From assembly GCA_004026145.2 (NCBI GenBank), contig CP034975.1:7790686-7854685 (forward strand): a DNA stretch of 64,000 bases, written 5' to 3'. Origin of the DNA: Takifugu bimaculatus (lineage: Eukaryota > Chordata > Actinopteri > Tetraodontiformes > Tetraodontidae). Shown here one piece after another: positions 25,525 through 39,500 of this stretch (its first letter is position 1; every line of letters begins with the position of its first letter). Under the pieces are notes generated by a model that saw only the letters and a program-made list of their open reading frames with translations, was not told where the DNA came from and ran no database searches. The position numbers and the translations under genes are program-made.

Positions 25525-28500
25525 GTAGGTGATGCACACCCGTCGTCCAGCTATAGAACAAAATTTAGCATTTATAATGATAAAATCCTCACTTCCTGCC
25601 TGTCGACCAATCAGACGACTGCCGTCTGTTAGGCGTAGCTGTGGTAAATAACCATTTACTCGATATTTCACATTAAAAGCATGTTTACGTTGGTGCATTT
25701 CGGTCGCTTGTGCGAACACGCGTGTTGTTGGACGCGTTTGTCCGGAACGACAAATGAATAAACGCACAAACTGAAAATATTCCAGTCTGAAACTGGAGGA
25801 AAGTCCACGCCGCGCCTGCATGGACTCGTCTAACCCCCGGTGTCCCCATTTTCTCCTCCTCTTCATCTCCATCCCTCCTGCGTCGGCCCGTCGAGATGAG
25901 CGAAGCCATTAAAAGTGTGAGCTGAGCGAATGGCGCCCATTTATCCCCATTAGCGGGCTCATTGCTGGTGAAGGCGAGGAGCAGATGGGTCTTTTGGTTT
26001 GGTTGTCTGGCCGAGTCCGGGCGGATCGGCCACGGACGCTCGGCTGTGATGATGATTAAACGAGCCTTTTGGCCCCGCCCCCCTCGTACCAACGCGTGTC
26101 TTTAAAAGATCCAGTCAGACTTTGCTGCTAACGTGCTGTCGGGGGGAGTCCGAGTTTTTTTGTTCATCGTTAGGCACGCTAACAACACGCTAATGACGAA
26201 CAACTAAGGGTCATAAAGGTCACTCAAAAGGTTCGACATCAGCCCACGTGGGTTCCCAGGATTCCGTGGCGGAAAGTCGGGATGAGTGGAGGAATCCAGT
26301 CATGCTACAAAGCTAAACATTGCATTCAGATGTATGCTAACATTTGTTTCACAGGTGGCACAATGGATCTGATTCCGTTGTGTTTACAACGCGTCCTGTA
26401 ACATTCCGAGAGAACAAACCGACTGGAGCCGTGCCTTCGTTCCTTTCATCCCTCCTCCCTTTGAACGCCTGAACTGCCGCTAACGCCGAGACGGTTGAGG
26501 TGAAGAAAATACTTTAAACAAAACCAGCAGCCTACTTTTACGGCTGAGGTTCTGGCGACGTGTGCTCTGAGGTCACAGATGATCATCAATTCCAAACAAC
26601 AAACTTTAGTTCTGTGTTGTGTTCCGAGTTTCCTGCTGGGACCCAACAAACTGAGCGCTAACGAGCCGAGAACCAATGAGGCGTTCTTCAACATCGTTTT
26701 GTTTTGCTTCATGCAGCTTTAAATATGTATGAAGCAATGTGAGGTTCTCTAAGTGGTTCTCAGAGCACTTTAATCCTCTTTGACACAAATGAGGAGGAAC
26801 GGAAGAGGAGCAAGAGCGGAGGAGGTAGAGGAAGAAGAAAACGAGGAGGAGGAAGAACTGGGTTTAGCATTGTTTTTACTTTTGTTTTGGTCCTGTTGTT
26901 GTTCCCTTGTTTTTTACTCCGTCCAGTCCAATACAGTCCGGTTCAGGTGTTCCCCGCTGGTTCAGGATGGTTGGATCTTCACCAGGAACATCGGCGTCAT
27001 ATGTTATTCCCAAGATTTTCATCCCTTTTACAGAAAGGCTTTGTTGCCTAATGGAGGCGAAGAGAACGTAGCGCTGAGAAGATGGGATGTTGTGTTTCCC
27101 TCATGAGAATGTATGAATGTGATTCTTCATCGTTTCACGTTTGTCTGGCTGCCGCATTAATAAAGTTTCTTGGAGGAACTCCCGGAGCGGCCGGAGCCAT
27201 TACGCTCCGCACATGTGTGTGCGTCACCGCGCCGCAGCGATACGTCTTCATATGGTTGAATAAATGCGTGGAGCAGGTATCCAGAGAGAACATTAGCATT
27301 AAAGTTCTTCACTTTAACCTGAGTTAGAGCGTCTTGGCCGTTCATCTCCACGCGGAAGGAACCTGGCGTTGAACACGGCTGGTCACGCCGAACTCTGGGG
27401 AACGTCGCTCAGAGCGGGAATATCAGGCCCGGCGACACGGCAGAACCTCTGACAACAGAACCCAATCAGGAGGTCTCCAGTTGCTGCTGAGGTTGCCGCG
27501 AACCGAGGCGAACGAGACAATTTTGCCTGGAAGCGGCGCAGATGTGTGGAGAACTGTGTCTAGGCGCCAGACAATCTGAATGAGGAGGTCGTGGCGTCTT
27601 CCGCTTCGTGGGTTGATGAAACCGTTTCCGACGCACATGGCAGGGATGACCTTTGATTGAAGGTTACAGTTATGGATCGTCTGTTATCGGCGCGAAAACA
27701 AGCCTGCCGCTAAAGTTCAATCGGCTAATTAATCAATTAACGGTGTTAATGGCGAGCTGCGGGATTGGCTGGGATGGCGAGGCGTTTCTGGTGTCGCCCG
27801 TAGATAACGTGACTACCAAGACTGCTGGTTTGAGTTCCAGCTCCGGTGTTTGTGCCGAGCTAGCATTAGCACCACAGCTAACTCCTCCCCCTGACCTGAA
27901 CCCCGATCGGCCACGACTCATTGAAATTAAAAAGCGCCACGGCAGACGAAGGCCTGGAGCGGAACGCCGGTTTGGCCTTCTCCTCGTCCTCGCTCCTGCC
28001 TCATTTGGATCTTTTCCTGCGGCGGGAAACAAACAGATCAATAACGAGCCTCGGATTGGACGTGAAAATGTTCCACAGCGCCGGCTCGTCTCACTTCTGT
28101 TTTTATTGACCGTCTTTTAAAAATCTGCCCTACAGCTAATTACAGACGGACCTGCCAATTACGGTAGCAGCTGGTCGCTCTGGAACCAATGAGACGAGAT
28201 AATAGAACCATCATCATCTTCGTTAGCGTGAGCTGACCCCCGGGCCTTCAGGGGGTCCAGACCCACAACCGGGCTCAGTTCAGTCTGACAGGAACAGCGG
28301 TAAACCGTGCCTGAAAGGTCACGCACCCAGTTCACCCACAAGATCAAGGTCGCACATGCCTGACCATCCTCCCGCCACCTCCCTCTTCAGCAGCCAATCA
28401 GAGCTGACCTGTCCTCTTAATGGCGCCCAGGGGGCGCTGTCTCCACCAGAAGGTGCCCCCCCTCACAACAAATAAAGCGCGGAGCGATCTAACAACTTCT

Positions 28501-30487
28501 GTTCCAAATATAAACATCACATCCCCACTTTTCCCTTCTGTTTTTCTGCGTCCGTCTGTCTTCCTGTCAGATTCCGGGTGTTTTTCCGATTTTTGCAGCT
28601 CTGATGCTCAAAGATAATTGCTCTTCCTCTCCCGCCTCCCATCATGCTTTGCTCAGAGCAATGGGGTTCATTAGAACCTGGTTAAAACCTGTTCCACAGG
28701 AGTAGCACAAAATATTGTCTTTAAATGGGGAAACTGGGGCGTGACAGAGGAGGACGGGATGGAGAAATCCAAATTAGCTAACCGTCGGAGAATTACTCCT
28801 GGAAATCCACGGAATCCCGGGAATTTCCTTCACGTTTCAGTCTTTTTGTTTCGGGTTGAAAATGCGAATGTTCTGTTTTGTTTTGAGACACTTAAACATT
28901 TTCAGGACCGTTCAGAGAACTCAAAAATGAGCAAATTTCAGAGAATGAAGTCCTCTAAATTTGAGGCCGATTGTCCAAACTGAGCTCTTTTCTTACAATT
29001 AGCACAGTCAGAAATACATTAGCATCGTCTGTAACTCATTAGCATTGTCCAACAGGTTAGCCTAGAACAGCCATGCTGGGTTTTCTGTCCTACCGGGTCG
29101 AAAATGCATCCAGTGGGATAGAAAACCCGGCGGGATTGTGGTCCTCGAGGACTGGGTCCGGACACGCCGAAGGCCCACGCAGTAGCATGAAGACGTTGAC
29201 ATGTTGACCAGTGTCTTTCCTTCTTCATATCCCTCTAGATATTCGGGGCCTACAGAGTTTTCTGGACCAGACGTCCCGTCAGGGCGTGGACGTGGCCTTG
29301 CAGCGAGTGGACCGCAACATCAGCAAAGTGTTCACCAACCTCTTCACCACCATGAGGACCGAGGAGCTTAACCGATACCGAGACACGCTCCGCAGAGCCA
29401 TCCTGCTCCTGAGCCCCCGCGGAGCTTACACGTTCATCCAGCAGGTTAGTCCACATTCCACCGTCATGGGACTAGAACAGGTCTAGAGTCATCGCAGGCC
29501 TTGTTTGTGTGTGTCAACATGTTCTAAACCCAGTCGACTCAGTAAAGACTCTGGAGGTTCTCCGGTCGGCTCCTCCTTCTCTTCATCTTCGATAATCTCG
29601 GAAGTCGTCCACCTGGAGTTCTCCAGAACCTGGAAAAGTTGGTGCAGGTCAGCGGTTTGTCTCCTCTGCGTTGCTGCCCCGGAGAGTTGGAGGAGTTCCT
29701 GGAGATGTGGCGGACTAGCATGTTTAGCGCAGCCGCCAGCAGGTTTGTGGCGGCGTGCAGAGATCAGAAGAACAACGTCTGATCACAGTCCTGCAGCGCT
29801 GCTGCTTATAGTTAGTGGATCTGGAACAAAGATCAGACAGAACACCAACGAGGTCAAGAACCTGATTTTCTTCTGGACCTGGAACATGCAAACAGACTCG
29901 TTAAGAAACAAGGAAACTGTTTGTTTGGGCAACAATGTTGACGCTCTAATTACCACGGGAACAGCAACGCAGAGACCTTAGGCAACGTCGGCAACCTGCT
30001 CCGACACCGGCAACCTGATCCGGAGCTGCTCAGTACGGCAGCGTCCAGGAGGTCCTGACCGAGGTTATTGAAGTATTAGAGAAGTATTCCGGAAGTATTG
30101 ATGAACTCTTGAAGTCATTTTTTTTAAAAAGTATCAAAGAAGAGCTGATGAAATTTTATTGAATTATTAAAGGTTACAGAAATACTAATGAGCTGATAAA
30201 GAAGTTCTAAAGTCCCAGTTTAGTAGGCGCTGTGGTGGGATGCAGCGGAGTGTTGCCATGGAGCTGATGACTGTTGTGTGTGTGTGTGGTGCTCACTTTT
30301 GCTACAAACAGAGGGCCTCAGTTCTACCAGCGAAGTGGGGCCATTTTGCTGGTCCTCACAGCTTCAAAGGGCAGTTTGAGGTTTAAAACATGGTTTTAAG
30401 TTTGAGGTTAGAATTGGGTTTAGTGAGGATCAAGGTTAAGAAGCTGGGTAAAGTATTATGTCTATTAAAGTCTCTACAAAGATAGAA

Positions 30488-30554
<67 letters not shown>

Positions 30555-33500
30555 GTTTATGGTTCCATCCTGCAGCACAAATTCTGTCTGAGAGCTTTTG
30601 TTTTTGAAGAGCTTCATTTTACAAAGCAAATAAACACCCAACTTCATTTTTGCCATCTATTATTCATGCCGCCTCTCCGCAGAGCGTTCAGTTTGTTTTT
30701 TATGGGATGGTCGATCTTGCGAGCTTTAGCGAAGGTTAGCATAACAGGCTAGTAGCCAGGTCCTGACCTCGCACACGGTGTCAACGCGCTCCGTTCCCTG
30801 TGAATCTGTCACAGGATGTTGTCAGAATAAGAATTTTCAACTTTATGACAAAGAGAATTAGCAAAAACTCCATTTTGAAATGACTTTATAACATTTCTTT
30901 TTTCTTCAGTTTCTTGTTTGGGTTCCGTTAAGCTCGCAATAGGAAGCGCAGTCACAGCACGTCAAGTATCCCGGTGTCATTAGCAGTGTTAGCAGGACGC
31001 TAATCATTGCTTGTGTTTACCCACCAGCCAGATGGCTGCGGTGCCGCTCAGCAGCGAGCGACCCACCCACCCGTCTCAAGATTTTTATGTTTTCTAAGTA
31101 TCGGAGTGGTTCTAAGGCCACGGAAGTCAGCTGTTAAACGGGTTTGTCCAATTAAATCTCACCTTGTGACCTTGTGAATGCTAACCAGCTAACCAGCCAG
31201 TCCATCTGCTCTTGTTTGGATGACCTCGCATGACTATGAACACACCTTCAGGCACCTCCATCTTGTCAGCTCCTGTTATATTGCTAGCAAAATGCTCAGT
31301 CAACTTGGAAATGATGTACGTGGATGTTTTAGCGTATTTTCTCTAAAAGGAGTGTTTATCTCAGACAACCATCTGCCCACATTTGGCCTGCTGATGTTTT
31401 TTCACTCTTCTTGCCAACAGTGTGTTTAAATCTGTGAATATCTGTGCCTATAATACGAGCCGCTGCGGGTTTACGAGTTCTTGAATCTGCTAAATCTCTC
31501 ACCTGTTGTCGTCTTCCCGTTGTCCTGTACGTCGCATCGACCGCTTAATTAGGGCGAGCATTAGCAATTCTCCATTGTGTGTTAGTTTATGGCTCCTTGA
31601 TATATGCGTGAAATTAAGCCTCTCTAAACAATAATAGTCATTAAAGCCTCTGGTTACATTAAACACATTAAACCCTGCTGCAAGTTTGTAAAAAACTAAT
31701 GTAAAAAAGTAATTTGGTCTCATTATCAACATAAAGCTGTTGCCGGGGGTATTTCCTTATTTGCCGACTCATCGTCTGCTCGGGTTTTATTTGGCCGTCT
31801 CAAAAACACCAGGTTAGCTACCTGTTGCAGCTTTGATTGTAACTCTTAACGTACAGGTCACACACACCAGGTTTATGAAGACACATACACCATCTTCACA
31901 AATAATAGCATCATTTTTCACCAGTGGCGCCGGCGTCCTCGGCGTGCCCGGCCCTCATTAATCTCCGTAAGAGAGAGAGAGTTTAAAAAGATGGTTAACG
32001 AGGGTTTTCTTCTTCACATCACTGAGTTTCGTAAAAATCATGAAATTACGAATGCGAACGTTTAAATAACATTTGATTGAAAATAGCATTTCTGTATAAA
32101 ATCAATAAAAAGCAGCTCAATAACAGAGAATGAGACAAGTTTAGTGGACAGAGGTGCAAAGAACACCCGAGGACTCAGCTCTGACCCCTGAGGAACACCT
32201 GAGGAACCGACGACTGTCTGACTTGAAGCGTGGCTCTGCATGTAAATGTAAGCGGGCTTCGCCGGTGCGCCGCGGTCACCTAGCAACAGCGTGTAGCGTG
32301 CTAATGGAGGGTCTCTGGAAGGCTGGCGCCGTTCGGATGGAGACGTGGCTCCGCTGCAGAAGCCTCGTATTAGTAGTCAGAGTGAGGCGTCGCACATGAC
32401 AGGAGATCTCTGAGGAGGAGATGGAAAATCCTCTTCCTGCATTTTTCACTGCACTTCCTGTCATGTCTCAGCATTCAACAAGTGTGCTTAAACATACATC
32501 ACACAGCCACCGTGTGTGTGTGTGTGTGTGTGTTCTCTCTTTTCCCAGCTTCTAAAGCTGGTTTTAGTGAAACTGTCTTTGGATTATTACTCAGTTTTTG
32601 TATCTCTACGTCCCCATAAGGTCAGCAAACGTCCTTCCTCTTCATGCCTGAAAGGACGGGGGGGGGTCGAACGGCAGATGCTGACCTTAATTTCCCAGAA
32701 GGCCTTGGGAGGAAAGCATAACCTCTGTAATTGGCGAACGCTTGAGACCCAATCAGCCATTCGTTGCAGGAGGGGAAACATCTCCTGCGGAGGTCAGATC
32801 ATGCGGGTGAAGGCTTCACGTTCCTGTTCTTCCTCCACATCTGCTGGACTTGTTGCTTCATGGTTGTGAAGACAGAGGGACAAAAGGCCGAAGCTGCAGA
32901 CGCTGTTGGAGAAAAGTTGAGGTTCTGGTGGATCCAGGAGCTCTGGTGACCCCTGCACCTGCCAGACCACCACCGATGGTCCGTTCCACCGTCTGGAGCT
33001 CCACGGCTCCTCCGTCAACTTCAACTGGATTTTTTTGTAATTGCTTTGTCATTGTGGGAACCATTCGGTCGTTGAAGACCCCTGTGGGTTGCCTCTTTTG
33101 TGGTGGTAGCTGCCCTGTCGGCATGGTAACTGCTGAGTCACACCTTTGGGGCCTGTATCTTTTAAGTGTTTTTGTTTAATTTGTTTGTTTTTTGCCCAAT
33201 TTCCTGCTAATGTTGGGTCACGTTGGACCACACGTCCACGTTGCGGTTCTGCCATCAAACATTTTGTCGCACTGAAGTAAAGTAAGTCAACCTTTAAATG
33301 TGGCGGAGAGGGGGACGGTTAGCCACGAAGGTGGACACCTGTTGTAGCTGGAGTTGTGAAGCAAAGCTCAAGGAGACTTCCACTATCGGACCGTCTTTGC
33401 CGTCTGAGCCAGGAGAAGAACCTGGAGAACATGGTTCCCACTTCACTTCTCACTCTTAAAGATAGGTCTGATATTGCCGGGTTTCTCCTGGCGAGCGGCG

Positions 33501-36500
33501 TCCTCCGGGGGTTTGATCCCACCATCTTCCATTAACAGTGTGTTAAAAGCATCCGTGTGGGGAGGAACGTCCTCGCCAGCCGCTGCATTGGTCCAACTAA
33601 TGCTTGTTGTCAGGTCTATTAAGTCCTCAGAGATGGAGACGAGGAGCAGCGGAGCACAATCTATACCAGCTAGGCGCCCCTCACCCTGTCTTCTTCCAGT
33701 CTGACCAGTAGGGGGAGCTGCTGTGGGCTGTGTAACACATTTCTAATGTGGAACAAAAGCATCTTATCTGTTCTTAACATCCCAGCTGATGACCTCTGAC
33801 AGTTTGTGCTCCATTGTCACTATAGTAACCGTGTAGGAACGGCGACTATTTCCAAGGGTTGGACGAACCCGGATGATTGAGGGTGTTTTGTGTGTTTGCA
33901 GTGATGAAGATGATTGATTGTCGTTGTGCTGCGGAGACAGAAGATCCATCAGAAGCCAGTGTCATTTCAGAAAGGCGGCATCTTCTTCCTTTGTTCTCCG
34001 TCCTTTCTTCTTCTCTTTTCTCTGTTGAACACGGTGAAAAACAGCGAGAGAGATCATGTCGGCTCTCCGCAGCTCGTCAGCGACTCTTTAGTCTCTCCGG
34101 CTGAGTGATACCCGATTAAAGGAACGTGACTCCTTTAGGGCACAACTCCTCAACACTGGCGGCGGCGGCGTTGTTTGAGACATTTGGAGCCTGCGTAGCA
34201 AAGCCGCTGAGCTGTTTCTTCGTTTATGTCTCACGGCCGTGACATAGCGTAAATTCCGCGCTATAGAGCGAACCTGAATGTGAGGCACACCACCCACTTT
34301 GACACTACAGTAAAACACAAAAAAATACCCCTGTTGATCGTTAGCCTTTAACTTCAAAGCTGCATCGTTAGCATTTCTCCGTGTGTTATCAATGACGATG
34401 GCGTGTACATGAGGCACAAAAAGACAAACTTAAACTAGCGTCTCCCTCTGCACATTATTGTAGCTCTTGGACCCCTGTTTTGATCAAGCGCCCCCTGGTG
34501 GCGGCCCGTTCATAAATAGCCTTTATTTATTCTGGGGGGGCGATTGAGGGAGTCATAAAAATCCATAAATAAGCTACATCGCTCTATAAACCACAGGGGT
34601 CAAAGCGTGGAAAAATGTCCGAAATTTATGGTAATTGCGCAACAGAAGAAAAAAAGGCGTTAAACAACAACGGAAAGAAAGGAGTCTGAAGAAACTCCTT
34701 GGCTTATGCTAGCGGTCCGCTGCTAGCTAAGATTGGTCCATGGATGTCGTTGTCGTCAGTGTCCACCCAACGCACTCACCTTCAGGTCATCGCGCAACGA
34801 CGACATCATTTCCTGCGCAGACGTCTCAGCGTGATCAGTGATCGTTGCCCAACAGCCGCTCGCTGTCACGATAACAGGAAGCACAGGAACAGCGACGTGT
34901 CACGTCAGCTAGCAGCAGAGCTTCTGCGCTGGCTAACAGTGTTTTGTGTTTTGTGTCTGCAGGCGGTGGAAACCAACCTGGCCTCCAAAGACAGCCACTG
35001 GGTGTTCGTCAACGAGGTAACCCGTCCGCCGCCGACACGTTTGTGACTGTCACGCCGCTCTTCGCTCGACACTCAGGGCGTTCTGGACATGATGCCTTCG
35101 GTGAACATCAACGCCGGTTACACAAAACAACCTTCTAAATGATCGTTAAACTTCCACCACGCTGAAACCTGCTTGTCTTGATCCAGACAGCTAACCGCGC
35201 CCGCCGGACGTAAAATGTCAGACGTCATGTTTCGATAACCACGTCTCGCCCGCGGTCGTCCTGTCAGACCCTGCAGAGTTTACACGAAACAGGAAACTGT
35301 CACTTTGCCGGTCGGGTTGGTGAAAAGGTCGCAATTAAGAAAAGCTGTTCGCAACTTTATGGCAGAAAGGCTGGGTTAGATGCCGCAACCGATCTAAAAG
35401 GTTTCTGAGGTGGAGGAAAATGCGCACGTGATCGTGCGATTCAAAAACCTCCACCTCCGGAGGTGCGGTCATCCTCCAGTGGCGCCCTCTACGGGTGTCA
35501 CACCACCACACCGCTGGCCCCCGGGGAACCTTCCAGAACCTCCGGATCCGAGGTGCCGCGCTCATTTAGTCAGTCTTCCGACTGCGTCTGCAAGGATAGC
35601 ACGCCGTTATTGTTGCTCGCAGGCAGGAAGTCGTCCCGTTCCGTGTCCGTCCACTGAGACCACAAGAGGCGTCAATTAAAACGCCACAAACCAAACGGAG
35701 GGGGAGCGAAGCAGCAGCGGGTTAAATAATTTACTTTAGATTGAAGCAGCGACTTGAAAAGAAACAACTGATGACAGCGATAAAAACAGCGTCACGGCCC
35801 GACGGGACGTTTCTCCAGCGTCACACAGCAAATATCAGCTGCCGCCGTGACATTTCCTCTCCAAAGTTCAGGGGAGGAGATAGAAAAAAACGGAGCAAAT
35901 GGTCACAAAGTCAGGGCCTGCTGCTAAAATGAGGCTAAGCTTAGCATTTGCTGAGCATGATGGGAAACCACAGGGTTGAGGCGGAGCCATCCGCGGGGAC
36001 TTCACGCGTGTCTGTGGGAATATTACCCTGAACCTGTCGGTGGCGTTTAACCTTCCAGTCCCACCGTTAGCTAACGGGGGCCACGGTGGACACCTGCTCC
36101 TAACTCCTCTCCACAATAAGAGCATCACAGTTGGACTTTCACAGTAAAGCGAGCGACACCAGAGCGTCGAGCTTGTCATTTTTGACGATCGAATACCTGA
36201 ATATCTAGAGCGGGTTCTTTCTTTGGGCTAGCGTCCACTGAGAAACAATGAAACTCATTTTTTTGGTTCTTTCGGTTAAAATTGTGCTTTCGTGTGCTTT
36301 GTACTGTATCCCCATTAGACTTGTCAAATGGTCGTTTATAGACAGGATTTTTTTTAAAAAGTGGTGCGTTCAAAGACCTGTTGACCAGAAGAAACAAATT
36401 TGCACTTTTATTCGGAATAAATGAGAAACAAAAACAAACAAGTTTCTTAATTTAGAATATTTACTATTTGATGTTCTATTTTAGAAAACCGCATCGTGAC

Positions 36501-39500
36501 CTGAAGCACGTACAAGGTGTTTTATTGGGGTCAAAGGTCAGCCCACAGTGGTGTGTTTCTACGTGTCTTATAATGCCATTCAGGGGCAGATGCTAACTGT
36601 TAGCATCGCTACATGGGTAGGCTGGGGTGCAATGTTCGGGCCGTTTTGACGGGTCTCTCCTGGCGACGTCGGGATGCTAGTGGAAGTTCCAGCTCTTACC
36701 TCAATGATTCCCACGATCCTCCGCTGCGTCTCATTACCGTCCTACTGCCGTACGGCATCAATCTCTGCTCCCCTCAGTCCATTTTCTGCCGATGAGAGAC
36801 AGAAAAAGACTTTCCTGTCGTTTCTGCACAGATTAATTTGGATTTAACGTGATTTTGTTTAGTTTTGTTCTTCAGATCAAAGCAGGAGAACCACAGGAAG
36901 TGAATGAATCTGTCTCGGAACTCTCTGCAGGAGATCAGCGACACGGAGATCTTGGAGCTTACCCACAGTGCACTGGGCCGGATGACGGTGATCCGGCAGA
37001 TCTTTCCCCTGTGGCGGGACAGCAGCAGCCGCTGCATCAGGCAGAACCACCGAATCTCCTCACTGCTGTGTGACCCCCAGGAAGGATACCTGCAGAACCT
37101 GGAGGTGCACACACCCCGAAACTCGCTCTAGCATCCCCACGTCACATGACCCCAGGAGTTACAGGAAGTTTACATTTTATTTTGAAGGGTCAGAGTAATT
37201 AATAATGGCTCTTTCACAGTAAATGTCCAATTTTCTAAACCTGGAACGAAAAATAATGTTTTGAGGGATTTGATCTCTGTTCTGCACTTCAACAAGGGGA
37301 AACATTTCCCTCTAGTGGACACGTTGATAACTGCCCTGAGGGTAGCAGTAATGCTAACATTTAAAAAATAGCTATTTAAGCTATATAAGTAGCACAGCTA
37401 GCCTTGTGGCTAAACTCTCTCAATCTGTTGCTCTCTGCAGGTATCCAACCTCTACCTGTACGACAGCGTGTTGATGCTAGCCAATGCCTTCTACCGGAAG
37501 CTGGAGGACAGGAAGTGGCACAGCATGGCGAGCCTCAACTGTATTAAGAAATCCACCAAACCGTGGAACGGAGGCTGGTCCATGCTGGAGACCATCCAGA
37601 AGGTACCAGCAGAACGTCTTTCTCAGTTCACTTCACCGTACTTCTTAGCTAGCTAACATCCAGGCTAACATTTGTATCCTGCAGAAGTATAAAAGCGCAA
37701 TGGCATCGTCGCATGTTGCAGCTTTGCATTATATTGTACTTTTATTCGTGTTTTGTTATTTGTTAGCTAAAGTTAGTCGGGAGTTTTCATTTACAACCAT
37801 GTCAGCTGGAATTGGTTCGTTAGCTAAAAGAACCGACACTGCAAGAAATGAATGTTGCTACGGTGAACTGCTCTCTTTCAGTCCGACTACTGAGCAGGAA
37901 GATGGTTAGCATCGCTGTCTTGGTAACATTAAACGTGATCAAACAGGATTCTGCTGCGTGTGAGTGACGATGACGGCGACCTTTGAGGCTGACAGATGAG
38001 TGTTTAGCTCGTTAGCCCCTGCTGAAGGCCGTCTTCAGTTCTGGTTTATGTCCGACACAAACTGAAGGAAGACGCAATCCGACATTTCAAATGTGGCCTT
38101 TTACGGATCCTGGGTGCCAGTCACAAATGCTGGAAACTACCACGACTGATCAGCGAGGAGCCGGCGGTGACTTCAGAATGTCGACACGTGTGAAGTCGCG
38201 ATTGATTAGCTCTGGTGCGCTCTGGCCAGGCAGTGAAGATGTTTCTCAGGCAGAGATCGTCGTCATCGCAGCAGAATTTTAACCGAACGAAACTTTTTAA
38301 AAGGTCAAAAAGGGGAAAACTTCGGATTCTAACCCTGTGACTCCACAGGGCAACATCACGGGCCTGACGGGGACGATGGACTTCAAAGACGGCGGCGCCA
38401 ATTCTCACGTCCAGTTTGAGATCCTCGGTTCCAGCTTCAGCGAGACCTTCGGCAAAGACGTGAAGAGGGTGAGCCGACCGTTTGTCTTTTCTAACAGCTA
38501 ATAAATGTCTGAATGCCAACAGTTTCATTCCGAAGTGATTAAAATAGAAGCGTTGGCTGCCCCAGAGGATGATGGGAGCCAACCAGCGATCCTTCACGCA
38601 CCGGCGAGCACTCACTTTGTCCATTTTTCTAATTATTGAAAACACGTTGACCTTTTTTAGCGCAAATTATTCCCAACGAATGGAATTCATATTAAACAGG
38701 AAGTTTCATTCACCGCCGCTATAAACAGGTTCCTCCAAAATCACAACCTTTCAACGTGACGCTGCACAGAAACACGACATTATCGCTGTTATGTTTTATG
38801 TATGACCCCTAGCTGCCGTCATAGCAACGGCTGCACACCCGCTGCAGCTTAGATGATCACGCTGAACCCTGAATTCTCAGATAACAAGACCACAGACATG
38901 CTATCGCTCTCTAATGTAAACATTAGCCTGCTGGAGAAGCTAACATCACTTTTACTTTGGAGTTTGAAAGCAAGGAGACGACGGGGACACCAAATTCTTC
39001 TGTCGGCCCCCACTTCCTGTTTCAGTGAATCAAAACTTTACATTTCCTAATGCTCGAAGCGGCGGCGTTGGCAAGGTATCAGTCATCAAATCCTTGCTTC
39101 ATTTTCGATCCCGATCTTCCTGTTCTGTCTCCTCCTGTTTATCAGCGTAAATGTAATTTCGTCGCAGATAAAACTGCACTTTGTGGTCGTCCGGCCTCGT
39201 CCTCATCAAAGCTAACAGAGATTGAAATGGGATTTCCAGCATTCCGGCGCTCCTGCGGCGGACCGGCCCATCACAACTCCCACCTATCTTCCCTAAATCG
39301 CCTGCCACAGACAGAAATTACCAACTCGCGCTCTGATGTTTGGGTTGTAGCAGCGGTGGAAGCTGTCAGAAAACGTTAGAGGAAGTCAGCAGCTGCAGTC
39401 AGAGCGTGCACGGCCAGCAACGTGCACAAGCACCTGAAAGTCGTTAGGATCTCAGACGGACGAAATTTCACTTGAAGAAAATGAAACTGATAGTAGCCTG

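Larger units (their letters stand above)
29445..34962 (+). other. grid1: grid1 intron, 5.5 kb
   Basis: The intron holds a (GT)n tract at 30490-30548, a short GT tract at 32513-32533 and a minus-strand LINE reverse-transcriptase scrap near 32.1 kb. An open frame of 78 codons just after the donor (29546-29782) is discussed as a finding. Nothing else recognised. Confidence 0.8.

Noticed and set aside
25501..26092. Minus-strand frames of 123 and 135 codons in a grid1 intron
   Set aside because: Overlap each other in different frames, with no motif and no supporting signals.
27653..28120. 155-codon + strand frame and a 102-codon antisense frame
   Set aside because: No recognised motifs and no splice sites of the right phase; GC-rich sequence easily stays open.
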